Shown here: positions 6,214 through 14,417 of the stretch, piece after piece | How positions within the stretch are numbered: the first letter of the stretch is position 1 | Layout of the letters: the number at the start of each line of letters is the position of its first letter | Assembly (NCBI GenBank): GCA_035399665.1 | Contig: DAOPJM010000023.1 | Coordinates: 1-29,665, forward strand | Direction of reading: 5' to 3' | DNA: 29,665 nt | Source: DAOPJM01 sp035399665 | GTDB lineage: Bacteria > Bacillota > Clostridia > Christensenellales > CAG-138 | Notes under the pieces: generated by a model | Told to the model about the DNA's origin: nothing | The model's database searches: none | The model's input: only the letters and a program-made list of their open reading frames with translations | Position numbers and translations under genes: made by a program

Positions 6214-8004
6214 ATGATTCGCACACACGTTATGATTTGCGGCGGCACGGGCTGTTCTTCGTCTAACAGCCATGCCATCGCCGATGCAATGGAGCTGGAG
6301 ATCGCGAAGAAGGGTCTGTCGGACGAGGTTAAGGTTGTCCGTACAGGCTGCTTCGGCCTTTGCGAACTCGGTCCCATTATGATTATCTACCCCGAAGGCA
6401 CCTTCTATAACCGCGTAAAGCTTGAGGACGTCAGTGAGATAGTCGAAGAGCATCTGCTGAAGGGCCGCGTGGTGGAGCGTCTTGTCCACCACGAGACTCA
6501 GGGTGAAGAAAAGGTCATCCCGCCTCTGCAGGAGACCGGCTTCTACAAGAAGCAGCGCAGGGTTGCGCTTCGCAACTGCGGCGTAATCAACCCCGAGGAG
6601 ATCGACGAGTACATAGCCATGGAAGGCTATGAGGCTTTGGGCAAGGTCTTGACAACCATGACCCCGCAGGAGACCATCGACCTGATGAAGGCTTCCGGTC
6701 TTAGAGGCAGGGGCGGCGCGGGCTTCCCGACCGGCATGAAGTGGCAGTTTGCCGCCAACAACAAGGCCGATCAGAAGTACGTCGTCTGCAACGCCGACGA
6801 GGGCGACCCCGGCGCGTTCATGGATCGTTCAGTGCTTGAGGGCGACCCTCACGCGGTGCTTGAGGCAATGGCCATCGCGGGCTATGCCATCGGCGCGTCC
6901 AAGGGTTATATATACGTTCGTGCAGAGTACCCCATCGCCGTCAAGCGTTTGGAGATTGCCATCAGGCAAGCTCGTGAGTATGGTCTGCTGGGCGAGAACA
7001 TCTTTGACACGGGCTTCTGCTTCGACATCGAGACCCGTCTTGGCGCGGGCGCGTTCGTCTGCGGCGAAGAAACCGCTCTCTTGACCTCCATCGAGGGCAA
7101 CAGGGGCGAGCCTAAGGCAAAGCCTCCGTTCCCCGCGAACAAGGGTCTGTTCGGTAAGCCGACTATCATCAACAACGTTGAGACGCTTGCCAACATTCCT
7201 CAGATCTTTATCAAGGGGCCGGAGTGGTTCGCATCCATGGGCACCGAGCGCTCCAAGGGCACCAAGGTGTTCGCGTTGGGCGGCAAAATCAACAATACCG
7301 GCTTGGTCGAGATTCCCATGGGCACGACGCTGCGCGAGATCATTTATGACATCGGCGGCGGCATTCCCCAGGGCAAGGCGTTCAAGGCCGTGCAGACCGG
7401 CGGCCCGTCGGGCGGCTGTATCCCCGCTTGCCATATGGACACCCCGATCGACTATGATAACCTTATCGCCATCGGCTCCATGATGGGCTCAGGCGGTATG
7501 ATCGTCACCGACGAGGACACCTGCATGGTGGACTTCGCCCGTTTCTTCCTTGACTTCACCGTCGATGAGAGCTGCGGCAAGTGCACCCCGTGCCGCATCG
7601 GTACGCGCCGCCTGCTTGAGATGCTCGACAAGATTACCTCAGGCAAGGCGACCTTGGAGGATCTGGACAAGATGGAGGAGCTGTGCTACTACATCAAGGC
7701 GAACGCGCTGTGCGCTCTTGGTCAGACCGCTCCTAACCCCGTGCTGTCCACGCTGCGCTACTTCCGCGACGAGTATGTAGCTCACGTCGTAGACAAGCGC
7801 TGCCCCGCGGGTGTGTGCAAGAAGCTGCTTCAGTACACCATCCAAGAGGACAAGTGCAAGGGCTGCACCATGTGCGCAAGAAAGTGCCCCGTAAACGCCA
7901 TCAGCGGCAAGGTCAGAGAACCGCATGTCATCGATCAGGCCAAGTGCATTAAGTGCGGGACCTGCCTTGAGAGCTGCAAGTTCAATGCCATCATCAAGAA
8001 GTAA
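6214..8004 (+). CDS. hydB: [FeFe] hydrogenase flavin subunit, NuoF-like
   Basis: A 596-residue subunit with four parts. An N-terminal Trx-like [2Fe-2S] domain (about 1-110) contains C-G-G-T-G-C and T-G-C-F-G-L-C. A NuoF-type FMN/NAD(H) domain contains G-R-G-G-A-G-F-P-T-G (about 165-175) and the N-A-D-E-G-D-P-G-A-F segment. A SLBB region leads to a [4Fe-4S] motif E-S-C-G-K-C-T-P-C-R-I-G-T (about 450-462). Two C-terminal [4Fe-4S] ferredoxin motifs begin C-K-G-C-T-M-C and C-I-K-C-G-T-C. This is the HydB/HndC architecture in which NAD(P)H electrons enter at FMN and are split or confurcated with ferredoxin in the cytoplasm. GGAGG lies 9 nt before the ATG. It is followed after 11 nt by hydA. Confidence 0.96.
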   Translation: MIRTHVMICGGTGCSSSNSHAIADAMELEIAKKGLSDEVKVVRTGCFGLCELGPIMIIYPEGTFYNRVKLEDVSEIVEEHLLKGRVVERLVHHETQGEEKVIPPLQETGFYKKQRRVALRNCGVINPEEIDEYIAMEGYEALGKVLTTMTPQETIDLMKASGLRGRGGAGFPTGMKWQFAANNKADQKYVVCNADEGDPGAFMDRSVLEGDPHAVLEAMAIAGYAIGASKGYIYVRAEYPIAVKRLEIAIRQAREYGLLGENIFDTGFCFDIETRLGAGAFVCGEETALLTSIEGNRGEPKAKPPFPANKGLFGKPTIINNVETLANIPQIFIKGPEWFASMGTERSKGTKVFALGGKINNTGLVEIPMGTTLREIIYDIGGGIPQGKAFKAVQTGGPSGGCIPACHMDTPIDYDNLIAIGSMMGSGGMIVTDEDTCMVDFARFFLDFTVDESCGKCTPCRIGTRRLLEMLDKITSGKATLEDLDKMEELCYYIKANALCALGQTAPNPVLSTLRYFRDEYVAHVVDKRCPAGVCKKLLQYTIQEDKCKGCTMCARKCPVNAISGKVREPHVIDQAKCIKCGTCLESCKFNAIIKK

Positions 8005-8015
8005 GGAGTGCCGAT

Positions 8016-9755
8016 ATGGATAACATCACTATGAAAATAAACGGGATCGACGTGGAAGTTCCGGGCAACGCCACTGTTTTGGAGGCGGCAAACAAGGCCG
8101 GTATCCGCATCCCCACCCTGTGCTTCCTTAAGGACATCAACGCCATCGGCGCCTGCCGTATGTGCGTGGTCGAGGTCAAGGGAGCCCGTTCCAACCCCGC
8201 CGCCTGCATTCAGCAGGTAGCTCAGGGCATGGAGGTTCAGACCAACACCCCCGCTCTGCGCAAGGCAAGAAAGACCACCTTGGAGCTTATCCTCTCCAAC
8301 CACCGCATGGACTGCTTGGGCTGCGTTCGCAGCACCGACTGCGAGCTTCAGGCGCTGGCTCAGGAGTTCGACGTAGACCCGCACAAGTTCGCGCCCTCCG
8401 TCGAGATGAAGCCTGACATCGACGATTCCGCGATTCACCTCATCCGTGACAACTCCAAGTGCATACTGTGCCGCAGGTGCGTCGCGGTTTGCGAACATAA
8501 CCAGCACGCTCACGTCATCGGCGCGAATGCGAGGGGCTTTAGAACCCACATCTCCAGCGCGTTCGAAATGCCGCTTGCCGACACCTCCTGCGTCAACTGC
8601 GGACAGTGCATCGCGGTTTGTCCGACGGGCGCTCTGACCGAGCGCGACGACACCGGCAAGGTGTGGGCAGCGCTTGCGGACCCCACCAAGCACGTCGTCG
8701 TCGGCCCCGCTCCCTCCGTGAGAGCGCAGCTTGGCGAGTGCTTCGGTATGCCGATAGGCACGAATGTTGAGGGCAAGCTTATCGCCGCTCTGAGGCGCTT
8801 GGGCTTTGACAAGGTGTTCGACGTCGATACGGCGGCGGACGTTACCATCATGGAGGAAGGCACGGAGCTTCTCGGCCGTCTCAAGAACGGCGGCACGCTG
8901 CCCCTGATTACCTCCTGCAGCCCCGGCTGGATCAAGTTCTGCGAGCATTACTTCCCTGAGTTCATCCCGAATCTATCCAGCTGCAAGTCACCGCAGCAGA
9001 TGTTCGGCGCGCTCGTCAAGAGCTACTACGCCGAGAAGGTTGGCATCGACCCCAAGGACGTCTTTGTCGTATCCATCATGCCCTGCACCGCGAAGAAGTT
9101 CGAGGTGAAGCGCCCCGAAATGACCGCGACCGGCTATCCCGACGTGGACGTCTCCCTGACCACCAGAGAGCTTGCTTCCATGATCAAGCGTGCGGGCATA
9201 GTGTTCACCGAGCTTGCCGACGAGGAAGCTGATCCCGTGTTCGGCGTAGCGTCAGGCGCGGGCCACATCTTCGGCGCGACCGGCGGCGTTATGGAAGCCG
9301 CTTTGCGTACCGTCTATGAGGTCGTCACGGGCAAGACCCTTGAGAGGCCTGAGTTCACCGCGGTTCGCGGCGTCGAAGCCATCAAGGAAGCCGAGTATGA
9401 CCTTAACGGCACCGTTGTGCGCGTTGCGGTAACTTCGGGCTTGGAGAACGCGTACAAGCTGCTCAACATGATTAAGAACGGCGAGAAGCAGTATCACTTT
9501 GTCGAGATTATGGCTTGTCCCGGCGGCTGCGTAAACGGCGGCGGTCAGCCCATACAGCCCGGCTATGTTCGCAACTTCACCGATCTTAGGGCGGAGCGCG
9601 CAAAGGCGCTGTACAGCGAGGACGAGGCCATGACCCTGAGGAAGAGCCATGAGAACCCCGTCGTTAAGGAGCTGTACTCCACCTATCTTGGCGAGCCGAA
9701 CAGCCATAAGGCGCATGAGCTTCTGCACACCCACTACGAGAAGCGCCCCCTGTAA
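8016..9755 (+). CDS. hydA: [FeFe] hydrogenase catalytic subunit
   Basis: A 579-residue H-cluster subunit of the HydA/HndD type. In order it has a plant-type [2Fe-2S] domain (1-80), a His-Cys3 [4Fe-4S] motif (H-R-M-D-C-L-G-C, about 95-110), two [4Fe-4S] motifs (C-I-L-C-R-R-C and C-V-N-C-G-Q-C, about 149-210), the H-cluster domain and the small-subunit-like C-terminal tail. Active-site motifs are L1 T299-S-C-S-P-G-W, L2 M355-P-C-T-A-K-K-F-E and L3 E497-I-M-A-C-P-G-G-C-V-N-G-G-G-Q-P. L2 and L3 are canonical. L1 has Ser302 where Clostridium pasteurianum CpI has the cluster-ligating Cys300, with an extra Cys nearby (L-S-S-C-K-S). It catalyses reversible H2 formation in the cytoplasm. AAGGAG precedes the ATG. 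Maturation genes (hydE/F/G) are not in the window. Confidence 0.96.
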   Translation: MDNITMKINGIDVEVPGNATVLEAANKAGIRIPTLCFLKDINAIGACRMCVVEVKGARSNPAACIQQVAQGMEVQTNTPALRKARKTTLELILSNHRMDCLGCVRSTDCELQALAQEFDVDPHKFAPSVEMKPDIDDSAIHLIRDNSKCILCRRCVAVCEHNQHAHVIGANARGFRTHISSAFEMPLADTSCVNCGQCIAVCPTGALTERDDTGKVWAALADPTKHVVVGPAPSVRAQLGECFGMPIGTNVEGKLIAALRRLGFDKVFDVDTAADVTIMEEGTELLGRLKNGGTLPLITSCSPGWIKFCEHYFPEFIPNLSSCKSPQQMFGALVKSYYAEKVGIDPKDVFVVSIMPCTAKKFEVKRPEMTATGYPDVDVSLTTRELASMIKRAGIVFTELADEEADPVFGVASGAGHIFGATGGVMEAALRTVYEVVTGKTLERPEFTAVRGVEAIKEAEYDLNGTVVRVAVTSGLENAYKLLNMIKNGEKQYHFVEIMACPGGCVNGGGQPIQPGYVRNFTDLRAERAKALYSEDEAMTLRKSHENPVVKELYSTYLGEPNSHKAHELLHTHYEKRPL

Positions 9756-11480
9756 TTAAACAAAGAACCGACCGAATAGGTTGACAAGGCAGGCCGCGAT
9801 GTAAGCAATCGCGGTCTGCTTCATCATTTTTGGGAAAAGCCCCTTGCCATACTCTTTTGAGAGTGCGCCCAAGGCCGCGAAGCAGGGAGGGCAGAGCGTT
9901 TGGAATATGAGAAAGCACAGCCATGAAAGCGGAGTGAATACCGTGCTTAGGCTGTCGCTCTCCGTGAGCATCAAAAGGGCGGCGCAGGAGGCTTCCTTTG
10001 CGGCAAGTCCGCCGAGCAGGGCCGTAAGCGCGATGGGGGAGGTAAAGCCCGCGGGACGAAAAATCGGGGCGATGAGGGCGGCAATGCGGTAAAGAAGGCT
10101 TGCTTCGGGATTATCGGTAAACGAGAAACTTGGTGTGACGCGCCATAGGAGCCACATCAGCACGGACGCCGCGACTATGACCGTTCCTGCGCGGGCAACA
10201 AAGCTGAAGATTCGTTCGGACAGAAGCTGAGCTATGTTCCACAGTGTTGGCATACGGTAGGGGGGAAGCTCCAAGGCGAAGGTCGAGGAATCGGAAGCGC
10301 GTTTGGGGCGAGCGACCTGCGCGACGCCCAGCGCTATGCTGAAAAGGTAGATACCTAAGGGAAGGAAAAAGCTTGCCCCAGGGAGTACGCAACGCGCCAA
10401 CAGGAGCATAAGCGGCAGCTTTGCGGAGCAGGGGCAGAAGGGCAGGAGCAGCAGCGCACGGCGCCGCGAGGCTTTGTCCTCTATGGTTCTGCAAGCCAAG
10501 GCAGCGGGGACGCTGCACCCAAAGCCCATGATAAGGGGGATTACGGCGGCGCCCGAAAGCCCAAGCCTGCGCATGGGTGTGTCCATGGCAAACGCGATGC
10601 GGGCGAACACGCCGCTGTCCTCCAGCAAGGCCATAAAGAGATACAACAGCGTAATCTGCGGCAGAAAGCCCAACAGCCCCGACACGCCCGCCCATATGCC
10701 CCCGCGTATAAGGGAGTAGAGCCAAGGCGGAAGAAGCGGTTCAAGGGCTTGAAGCGAAACCAAGGCAAGGAGCTTTTCCACACCGCTTGAAAGGTATGAA
10801 CCCAAAGGGCCGAAGGTCAGATAGAAGATGAGAGCCGCGACCGACAGGGCAACAAGACAGCAGGCAAAGGAGTGGGAAAAGAGCGCGTCCGCGCCCAAGG
10901 GAATGGCGGAGCCACCCTTTGTACATGCGGCGGCAACGCGCTGCGCAAGGGTGTAGCGTTCCTGCGCGTTCTCCGTGCGTATGCGCGGCTGCGCCGATAT
11001 GCCGATGGGTGCGCGTTCTATGGCGAGTCGGAGCTTGTCAAGCCCAAAGCGCGTCTTGGCGCATACGGGGACGGCGGGCACACCGAGCGCGGCGGAAAGA
11101 GCGTCGGCGTCGATATGGAAGCCCCTCCTGTCCGCCTCGTCAATCATGTTTATCGCAAGCACCATGGGAATATCAAGCCGCATAAGGTCTATGACAAGGG
11201 ACAGCCCTCGTTCCATGGCGCAGGCGTTGAGGACGACAAGAAGCAAGTCAGGTCTGAATGACAGGAGCTGCTCACGCGAAACGCCCTCCTCGGAGTTGGT
11301 CTCCGACAGGGCGCATAAGCCCGGAAGGTCGGTTATGAGTATGGGACTTTTGCGCATTCTGCGCGTGCGGTGGGAGACGGTTACGCCGGCGCGATTGGAT
11401 ACGCGCTCATGCGCCCCGGTCAGGGCGTTGAAAAGCATGGTTTTGCCCGAATTGGGCGCGCCGCAAAGATAGACGTTCAC
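9756..11480 (-). CDS. feoB: FeoB-like ferrous iron transporter, compact form
   Basis: The 574-residue product has an N-terminal G domain with G1 G7-A-P-N-S-G-K-T14, a G-V-T-V segment (G2), D51-L-P-G54 (G3) and N111-M-I-D114 (G4). A polytopic membrane domain follows, with the two FeoB gate regions recognisable: P-C-S-A-K-L-P in the first and G-L-A-A-K-E in the second. A C-P-P-C pair lies near the end. FeoB imports Fe(II) across the cytoplasmic membrane using GTP. At 574 residues it is shorter than the common 650-800, mainly through short linkers, and no feoA is adjacent. The start is a GTG at 11480 with no clear ribosome-binding site, so the exact start is uncertain. Its stop abuts the hydA stop with no spacer. 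Iron supply to the hydrogenase clusters is a plausible but unproven link. Confidence 0.88.
   Translation of the reverse strand: MNVYLCGAPNSGKTMLFNALTGAHERVSNRAGVTVSHRTRRMRKSPILITDLPGLCALSETNSEEGVSREQLLSFRPDLLLVVLNACAMERGLSLVIDLMRLDIPMVLAINMIDEADRRGFHIDADALSAALGVPAVPVCAKTRFGLDKLRLAIERAPIGISAQPRIRTENAQERYTLAQRVAAACTKGGSAIPLGADALFSHSFACCLVALSVAALIFYLTFGPLGSYLSSGVEKLLALVSLQALEPLLPPWLYSLIRGGIWAGVSGLLGFLPQITLLYLFMALLEDSGVFARIAFAMDTPMRRLGLSGAAVIPLIMGFGCSVPAALACRTIEDKASRRRALLLLPFCPCSAKLPLMLLLARCVLPGASFFLPLGIYLFSIALGVAQVARPKRASDSSTFALELPPYRMPTLWNIAQLLSERIFSFVARAGTVIVAASVLMWLLWRVTPSFSFTDNPEASLLYRIAALIAPIFRPAGFTSPIALTALLGGLAAKEASCAALLMLTESDSLSTVFTPLSWLCFLIFQTLCPPCFAALGALSKEYGKGLFPKMMKQTAIAYIAACLVNLFGRFFV
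9789..9831 (+). terminator. Candidate terminator of the hydrogenase operon, inside feoB
   Basis: On the plus strand a 12-bp GC-rich stem (9789-9800 with 9808-9819, one G-T wobble) encloses a 7-nt loop. It is followed after 7 nt by five T (9827-9831). It begins 33 nt after the hydA stop codon. Because feoB converges without any spacer, the hairpin lies within the last codons of feoB on the opposite strand. The T-run is displaced from the stem, so efficiency is uncertain. Confidence 0.5.
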
Positions 11481-11527
11481 AATATGACTATATGACAGAC
11501 GGGGAGGGCGATATTTGCCGATATAGG

Positions 11528-11551
11528 TTTTTCATCAAACAGGATGAAAAA
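11528..11551. repeat. AT-rich inverted repeat between feoB and the RCC1 gene
   Basis: TTTTTCATC (11528-11536) and GATGAAAAA (11543-11551) form a perfect 9-bp dyad with a 6-nt loop in the 75-nt gap upstream of feoB. T lies at the outer left and A at the outer right, which is opposite to a bidirectional terminator and leaves no T-run after the stem. It may be an operator or an mRNA hairpin in front of feoB. Confidence 0.4.
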
Positions 11552-11555
11552 GAAA

Positions 11556-12983
11556 CTAATTAAGGTTTAGCTGTCCGTAATCGTTCGAGCCGAAGCCGAC
11601 GACGCTGCCATCCTCAAGCATCACAATGGCATGAACGCCTGAGAGCGCGACTGCCCGCACTCCTTGAAGCTCTAACAGGGCTTGAGCAAGCGCCTGCCCG
11701 CCCTGCCCAATTGGGTAAGTGCAGAGAGTGCCGTCCGAGCGCACGCCCACGAGCAGGTTGGAGCTTGCCGCGAGCGCCGCGACATTCGTCCAGGAGCTGA
11801 GGTCGAAGTTGGGCGAGACCGCCGTTCCGTCGGCTTTCAGACCTGCGACCCAGCCCGCGCCGGCGGTGGCGCAGCAGAGTTGGGTCATGCCTGAGATTTC
11901 GGCGGAGCGCAGGCTGCAAAGCATACCGCCATCGGTTCGAAGGGCGCAGACGACTATGCCGAGGGCTTTAATCTCGCTTATGTTCGTCCATCCTGAAGCG
12001 GATTTGAAGTCGCTGAAACCCGTGTGCAGCAGTACGCCGTCCTTGGTCAGCGCATAGCTGTCATGATAGCCTGCCGCTATCATGACGACGTCGGTCCATG
12101 ACGAGACGCTGCATTGTCCATGACTGTTGTCGCCCACCGCCACAACCGTTCCGTCGGCGCAAAGACCGAGACTGTGGTAAGCTCCGGCGGCTACAGCCGT
12201 GATATTGCTCCAAGCGGTGACGCCGCATTGTCCATGGCTGTTATCGCCCGCAGCCTTCACCGTGCCATCGTCGGTGACAAACAAGCTGTGATAAAAGCCT
12301 GCGGCAAGCCTTTCCATGCAGAGCTTGCCACGAGTTTCGTTCATGAGTTCGGCCTGTCCTACCTCATAACCCTGAGCCATGGCAAGCGCCAGCTCGGGGT
12401 TGCTCTCACCCGTTATGAGTATTGCAAGCCCCGTAGCCCTCTCCAAAGCGTCCTCATAACCGCCGAGCGTCAGGAAGCCCTCAAACGCTTCCTTTAACTC
12501 CGAATTGGATTCATACTGCGCGGCAAGGGCGTAGCGACAGGCGTCGCGCCTGCTCAGGGCGTCCTCATAGCCGCTTATCGAAAGAAAGAGGTCGGCGGCC
12601 TCGGCGTATTCACCCTTGTCACAGGCAAGCGCGGCAAGCTCATATACACATTGTAAACGCCGCGTTTCGGAGTCCGAAAAGTCGCCCAAGGCGGCGAAGG
12701 CGTCCCTCGCGCCCTCATAGTCGCCCGCGTCATACAGAGTGGCGGCGCGTTCGTAGCCCACCGTGAGCAGCACGCGGTTGGCGTCCTCATCGTCCAAGTC
12801 CTGCGCAAGTTCCTCGGCGCGTTCAAAATTATTCTCCGAAAGCGCCTCCTCTGCGGCGTTAAGACGGAACTCATTCGCATGGCTGTACAGGTAGTATCCG
12901 CCACATGCCAAAAGAGCCACCAATACGGTGCAGAGCGGAATCGTTATGGCTAAAAAGCGTTTATCTTTTTTTTTCAAGCGCAT
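11556..12983 (-). CDS. Membrane-anchored protein with TPR-like and RCC1-like repeats
   Basis: The 475-residue product has a basic N-terminus and one transmembrane helix (about 10-32). An acidic alpha-helical region of TPR-like repeats follows (about 35-190, recurring G-D-Y-E-G-A-R-D-A-F and G-Y-E-D-A-L patterns). From about 225 to the end there are at least five RCC1-like beta-propeller repeats, with A-A-G-x-Y-H-S-L and D-G-T-V-x-A-x-G-D-N-S-H-G-Q. Two neighbouring repeats are nearly identical at DNA level (around 12112-12145 and 12229-12260). RCC1 propellers bind proteins; in bacteria they are mostly uncharacterised surface proteins. The ATG at 12983 has GAGG 5 nt upstream; a GTG at 12989 overlaps the previous stop. 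It follows the DHHW gene with almost no spacing, so it belongs with the acyltransferase operon. Function is not known. Confidence 0.83.
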   Translation of the reverse strand: MRLKKKDKRFLAITIPLCTVLVALLACGGYYLYSHANEFRLNAAEEALSENNFERAEELAQDLDDEDANRVLLTVGYERAATLYDAGDYEGARDAFAALGDFSDSETRRLQCVYELAALACDKGEYAEAADLFLSISGYEDALSRRDACRYALAAQYESNSELKEAFEGFLTLGGYEDALERATGLAILITGESNPELALAMAQGYEVGQAELMNETRGKLCMERLAAGFYHSLFVTDDGTVKAAGDNSHGQCGVTAWSNITAVAAGAYHSLGLCADGTVVAVGDNSHGQCSVSSWTDVVMIAAGYHDSYALTKDGVLLHTGFSDFKSASGWTNISEIKALGIVVCALRTDGGMLCSLRSAEISGMTQLCCATAGAGWVAGLKADGTAVSPNFDLSSWTNVAALAASSNLLVGVRSDGTLCTYPIGQGGQALAQALLELQGVRAVALSGVHAIVMLEDGSVVGFGSNDYGQLNLN

Positions 12984-12985
12984 GA

Positions 12986-14416
12986 TCACCTCGTAAGATA
13001 CTTAGGGACGAGCTGCCTAAAGTACTTGCCGTTGAAGCCGCCGCCCGAGGTCAGCACAAAGAACACCTCGTCAATGTCATATTTGTCTATGTATTCCTCT
13101 ATGGAAAGACCCGAACTGCCCCATGAGAAGTAATCCTCGCGAAGGTCCACGGAATGAACCTCGTCATAGTAGGGGCAAAGATAGGGGATGAAGGCATTGC
13201 CGAAGGAGTTGCAGATGACAAGGCAGCTCCTGCCCGTTTGCGAACCCGTGACAAAACGCCGCCACGGACCTCTTGTGCCGCCGAGGTATGCGGAGTATCC
13301 GTTGCGCGTCGCGTCCATGAAGATGCTTTCGCGCCACACGCCCGAGGATCCCGTGGTGTAGCTCTGCACGGGAAGGCGCGTGTTGAGAATTTCTATCGTG
13401 TCGGGGTGAGTCTTGGCGGCAAGCGCGGGGTCGTCTATGACAAGCGAACCCCTGAAGGTCGAGGACACGGTGTAATCATAGTCGTTATAGTCGAGCGTCG
13501 GCACGTTGGCGCGTTCAAGCAAGGCTTGCATGACGTAGCAGGCAGCTCGCGGAGTCCAATGGTGATCGGTGTCAAAATACAGCCTTTCGCCCGCCATCAG
13601 TCTGTCGTTGAGTATGTCCATGACGCTCAAAACGATGATGCGCGAATCCGTACCCGCGTCTACTACCGCTTCAACGTCGCTTCCCCAGCCTGAATACTTG
13701 CCGCTTTGGGTGACCTCAAGCGCGATATCCGAATCGGGGCTTTGCACATAGTACACAAGTCCGTCCGAGGGCAGCAGCGCCAATACCTCCTCAAGCGTAT
13801 CTATGGCGTTCGTTACGGCTTCGTAAGTAAAGGCGTATATGCGGGAGTGACTTCCGTCAGTCTTGATTTTGTACATTTGCCGCAGCTCGTCTTGCCCCAT
13901 GGTCATGGTGGGAGAGGGAGCGGCCGTAACGATTGCGGCAGCGAACGTTGGGGTGGGAGTTGCGGGAGCTTCGCTCACGTCGGGGGGAACGGGCGTTGAC
14001 GTGGGCTTGTTGGTGCAGAACACTATTTCGATTTCCTCGGAGCGTTCGGAGGCCTGCGCTTCCCGGACGTCGTCGGTGACATTAGGCTCGGGCTCATATT
14101 CGCCGCCTAAGGCCTCCTGCACAGCTTGCGAATTGCCGCCCGACTTGCCTATGGAGAACATATCCATGACCTTAGAGCTGAACAGAACTATCTCGCTTCG
14201 CCCAAGCATGGCGTCCGACAGCCAATCCTCGACGCCTGTCATGAAGCTGCCGTCCGTCACGGCCTCAAAGCTGAACACGGGTACGCCCGCAAGCATACGG
14301 TTCTCGGTCTCGGACTCAACGGGCTCGCGCCTTGCGAAGGCGCAGACCAGTATCGCAAGCGCCATCAGCGCCGCGATCCAGATGTATACGAATACGAACG
14401 AACCCTTGTGCTTCAT
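12986..14416 (-). CDS. DHHW-motif protein, AlgX/AlgJ-like acetylation partner
   Basis: A 476-residue protein with an N-terminal transmembrane helix (about 8-26) and the family pattern E-N-R-M-L-A-x-x-P-x-F-S shortly after it. A Thr/Pro/Ala-rich linker (about 135-180) leads to a C-terminal SGNH-like domain containing the hallmark D-T-D-H-H-W-T-P. DHHW and AlgX/AlgJ proteins act outside the membrane with MBOAT proteins to O-acetylate exopolysaccharides or wall polymers; the Asp-His pair is catalytic in AlgX-like members. The ATG at 14416 lies 1 nt after the MBOAT stop codon, with weak AGG upstream, indicating translational coupling. The low-complexity linker is unusual for AlgX and suggests reach across the cell wall. 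The acetyl acceptor cannot be deduced. Confidence 0.88.
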   Translation of the reverse strand: MKHKGSFVFVYIWIAALMALAILVCAFARREPVESETENRMLAGVPVFSFEAVTDGSFMTGVEDWLSDAMLGRSEIVLFSSKVMDMFSIGKSGGNSQAVQEALGGEYEPEPNVTDDVREAQASERSEEIEIVFCTNKPTSTPVPPDVSEAPATPTPTFAAAIVTAAPSPTMTMGQDELRQMYKIKTDGSHSRIYAFTYEAVTNAIDTLEEVLALLPSDGLVYYVQSPDSDIALEVTQSGKYSGWGSDVEAVVDAGTDSRIIVLSVMDILNDRLMAGERLYFDTDHHWTPRAACYVMQALLERANVPTLDYNDYDYTVSSTFRGSLVIDDPALAAKTHPDTIEILNTRLPVQSYTTGSSGVWRESIFMDATRNGYSAYLGGTRGPWRRFVTGSQTGRSCLVICNSFGNAFIPYLCPYYDEVHSVDLREDYFSWGSSGLSIEEYIDKYDIDEVFFVLTSGGGFNGKYFRQLVPKYLTR

Positions 14417-14417
14417 A

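Noticed and set aside
7935..8948. A 337-codon minus-strand frame opposite hydB and hydA
   Set aside because: Antisense shadow of two unmistakable hydrogenase genes; composition is typical of reverse translation of GC-rich coding DNA.
11528..11551. Inverted repeat as terminator of the RCC1 gene
   Set aside because: The stem is AT-only at its base and is not followed by a T-run on the minus strand.
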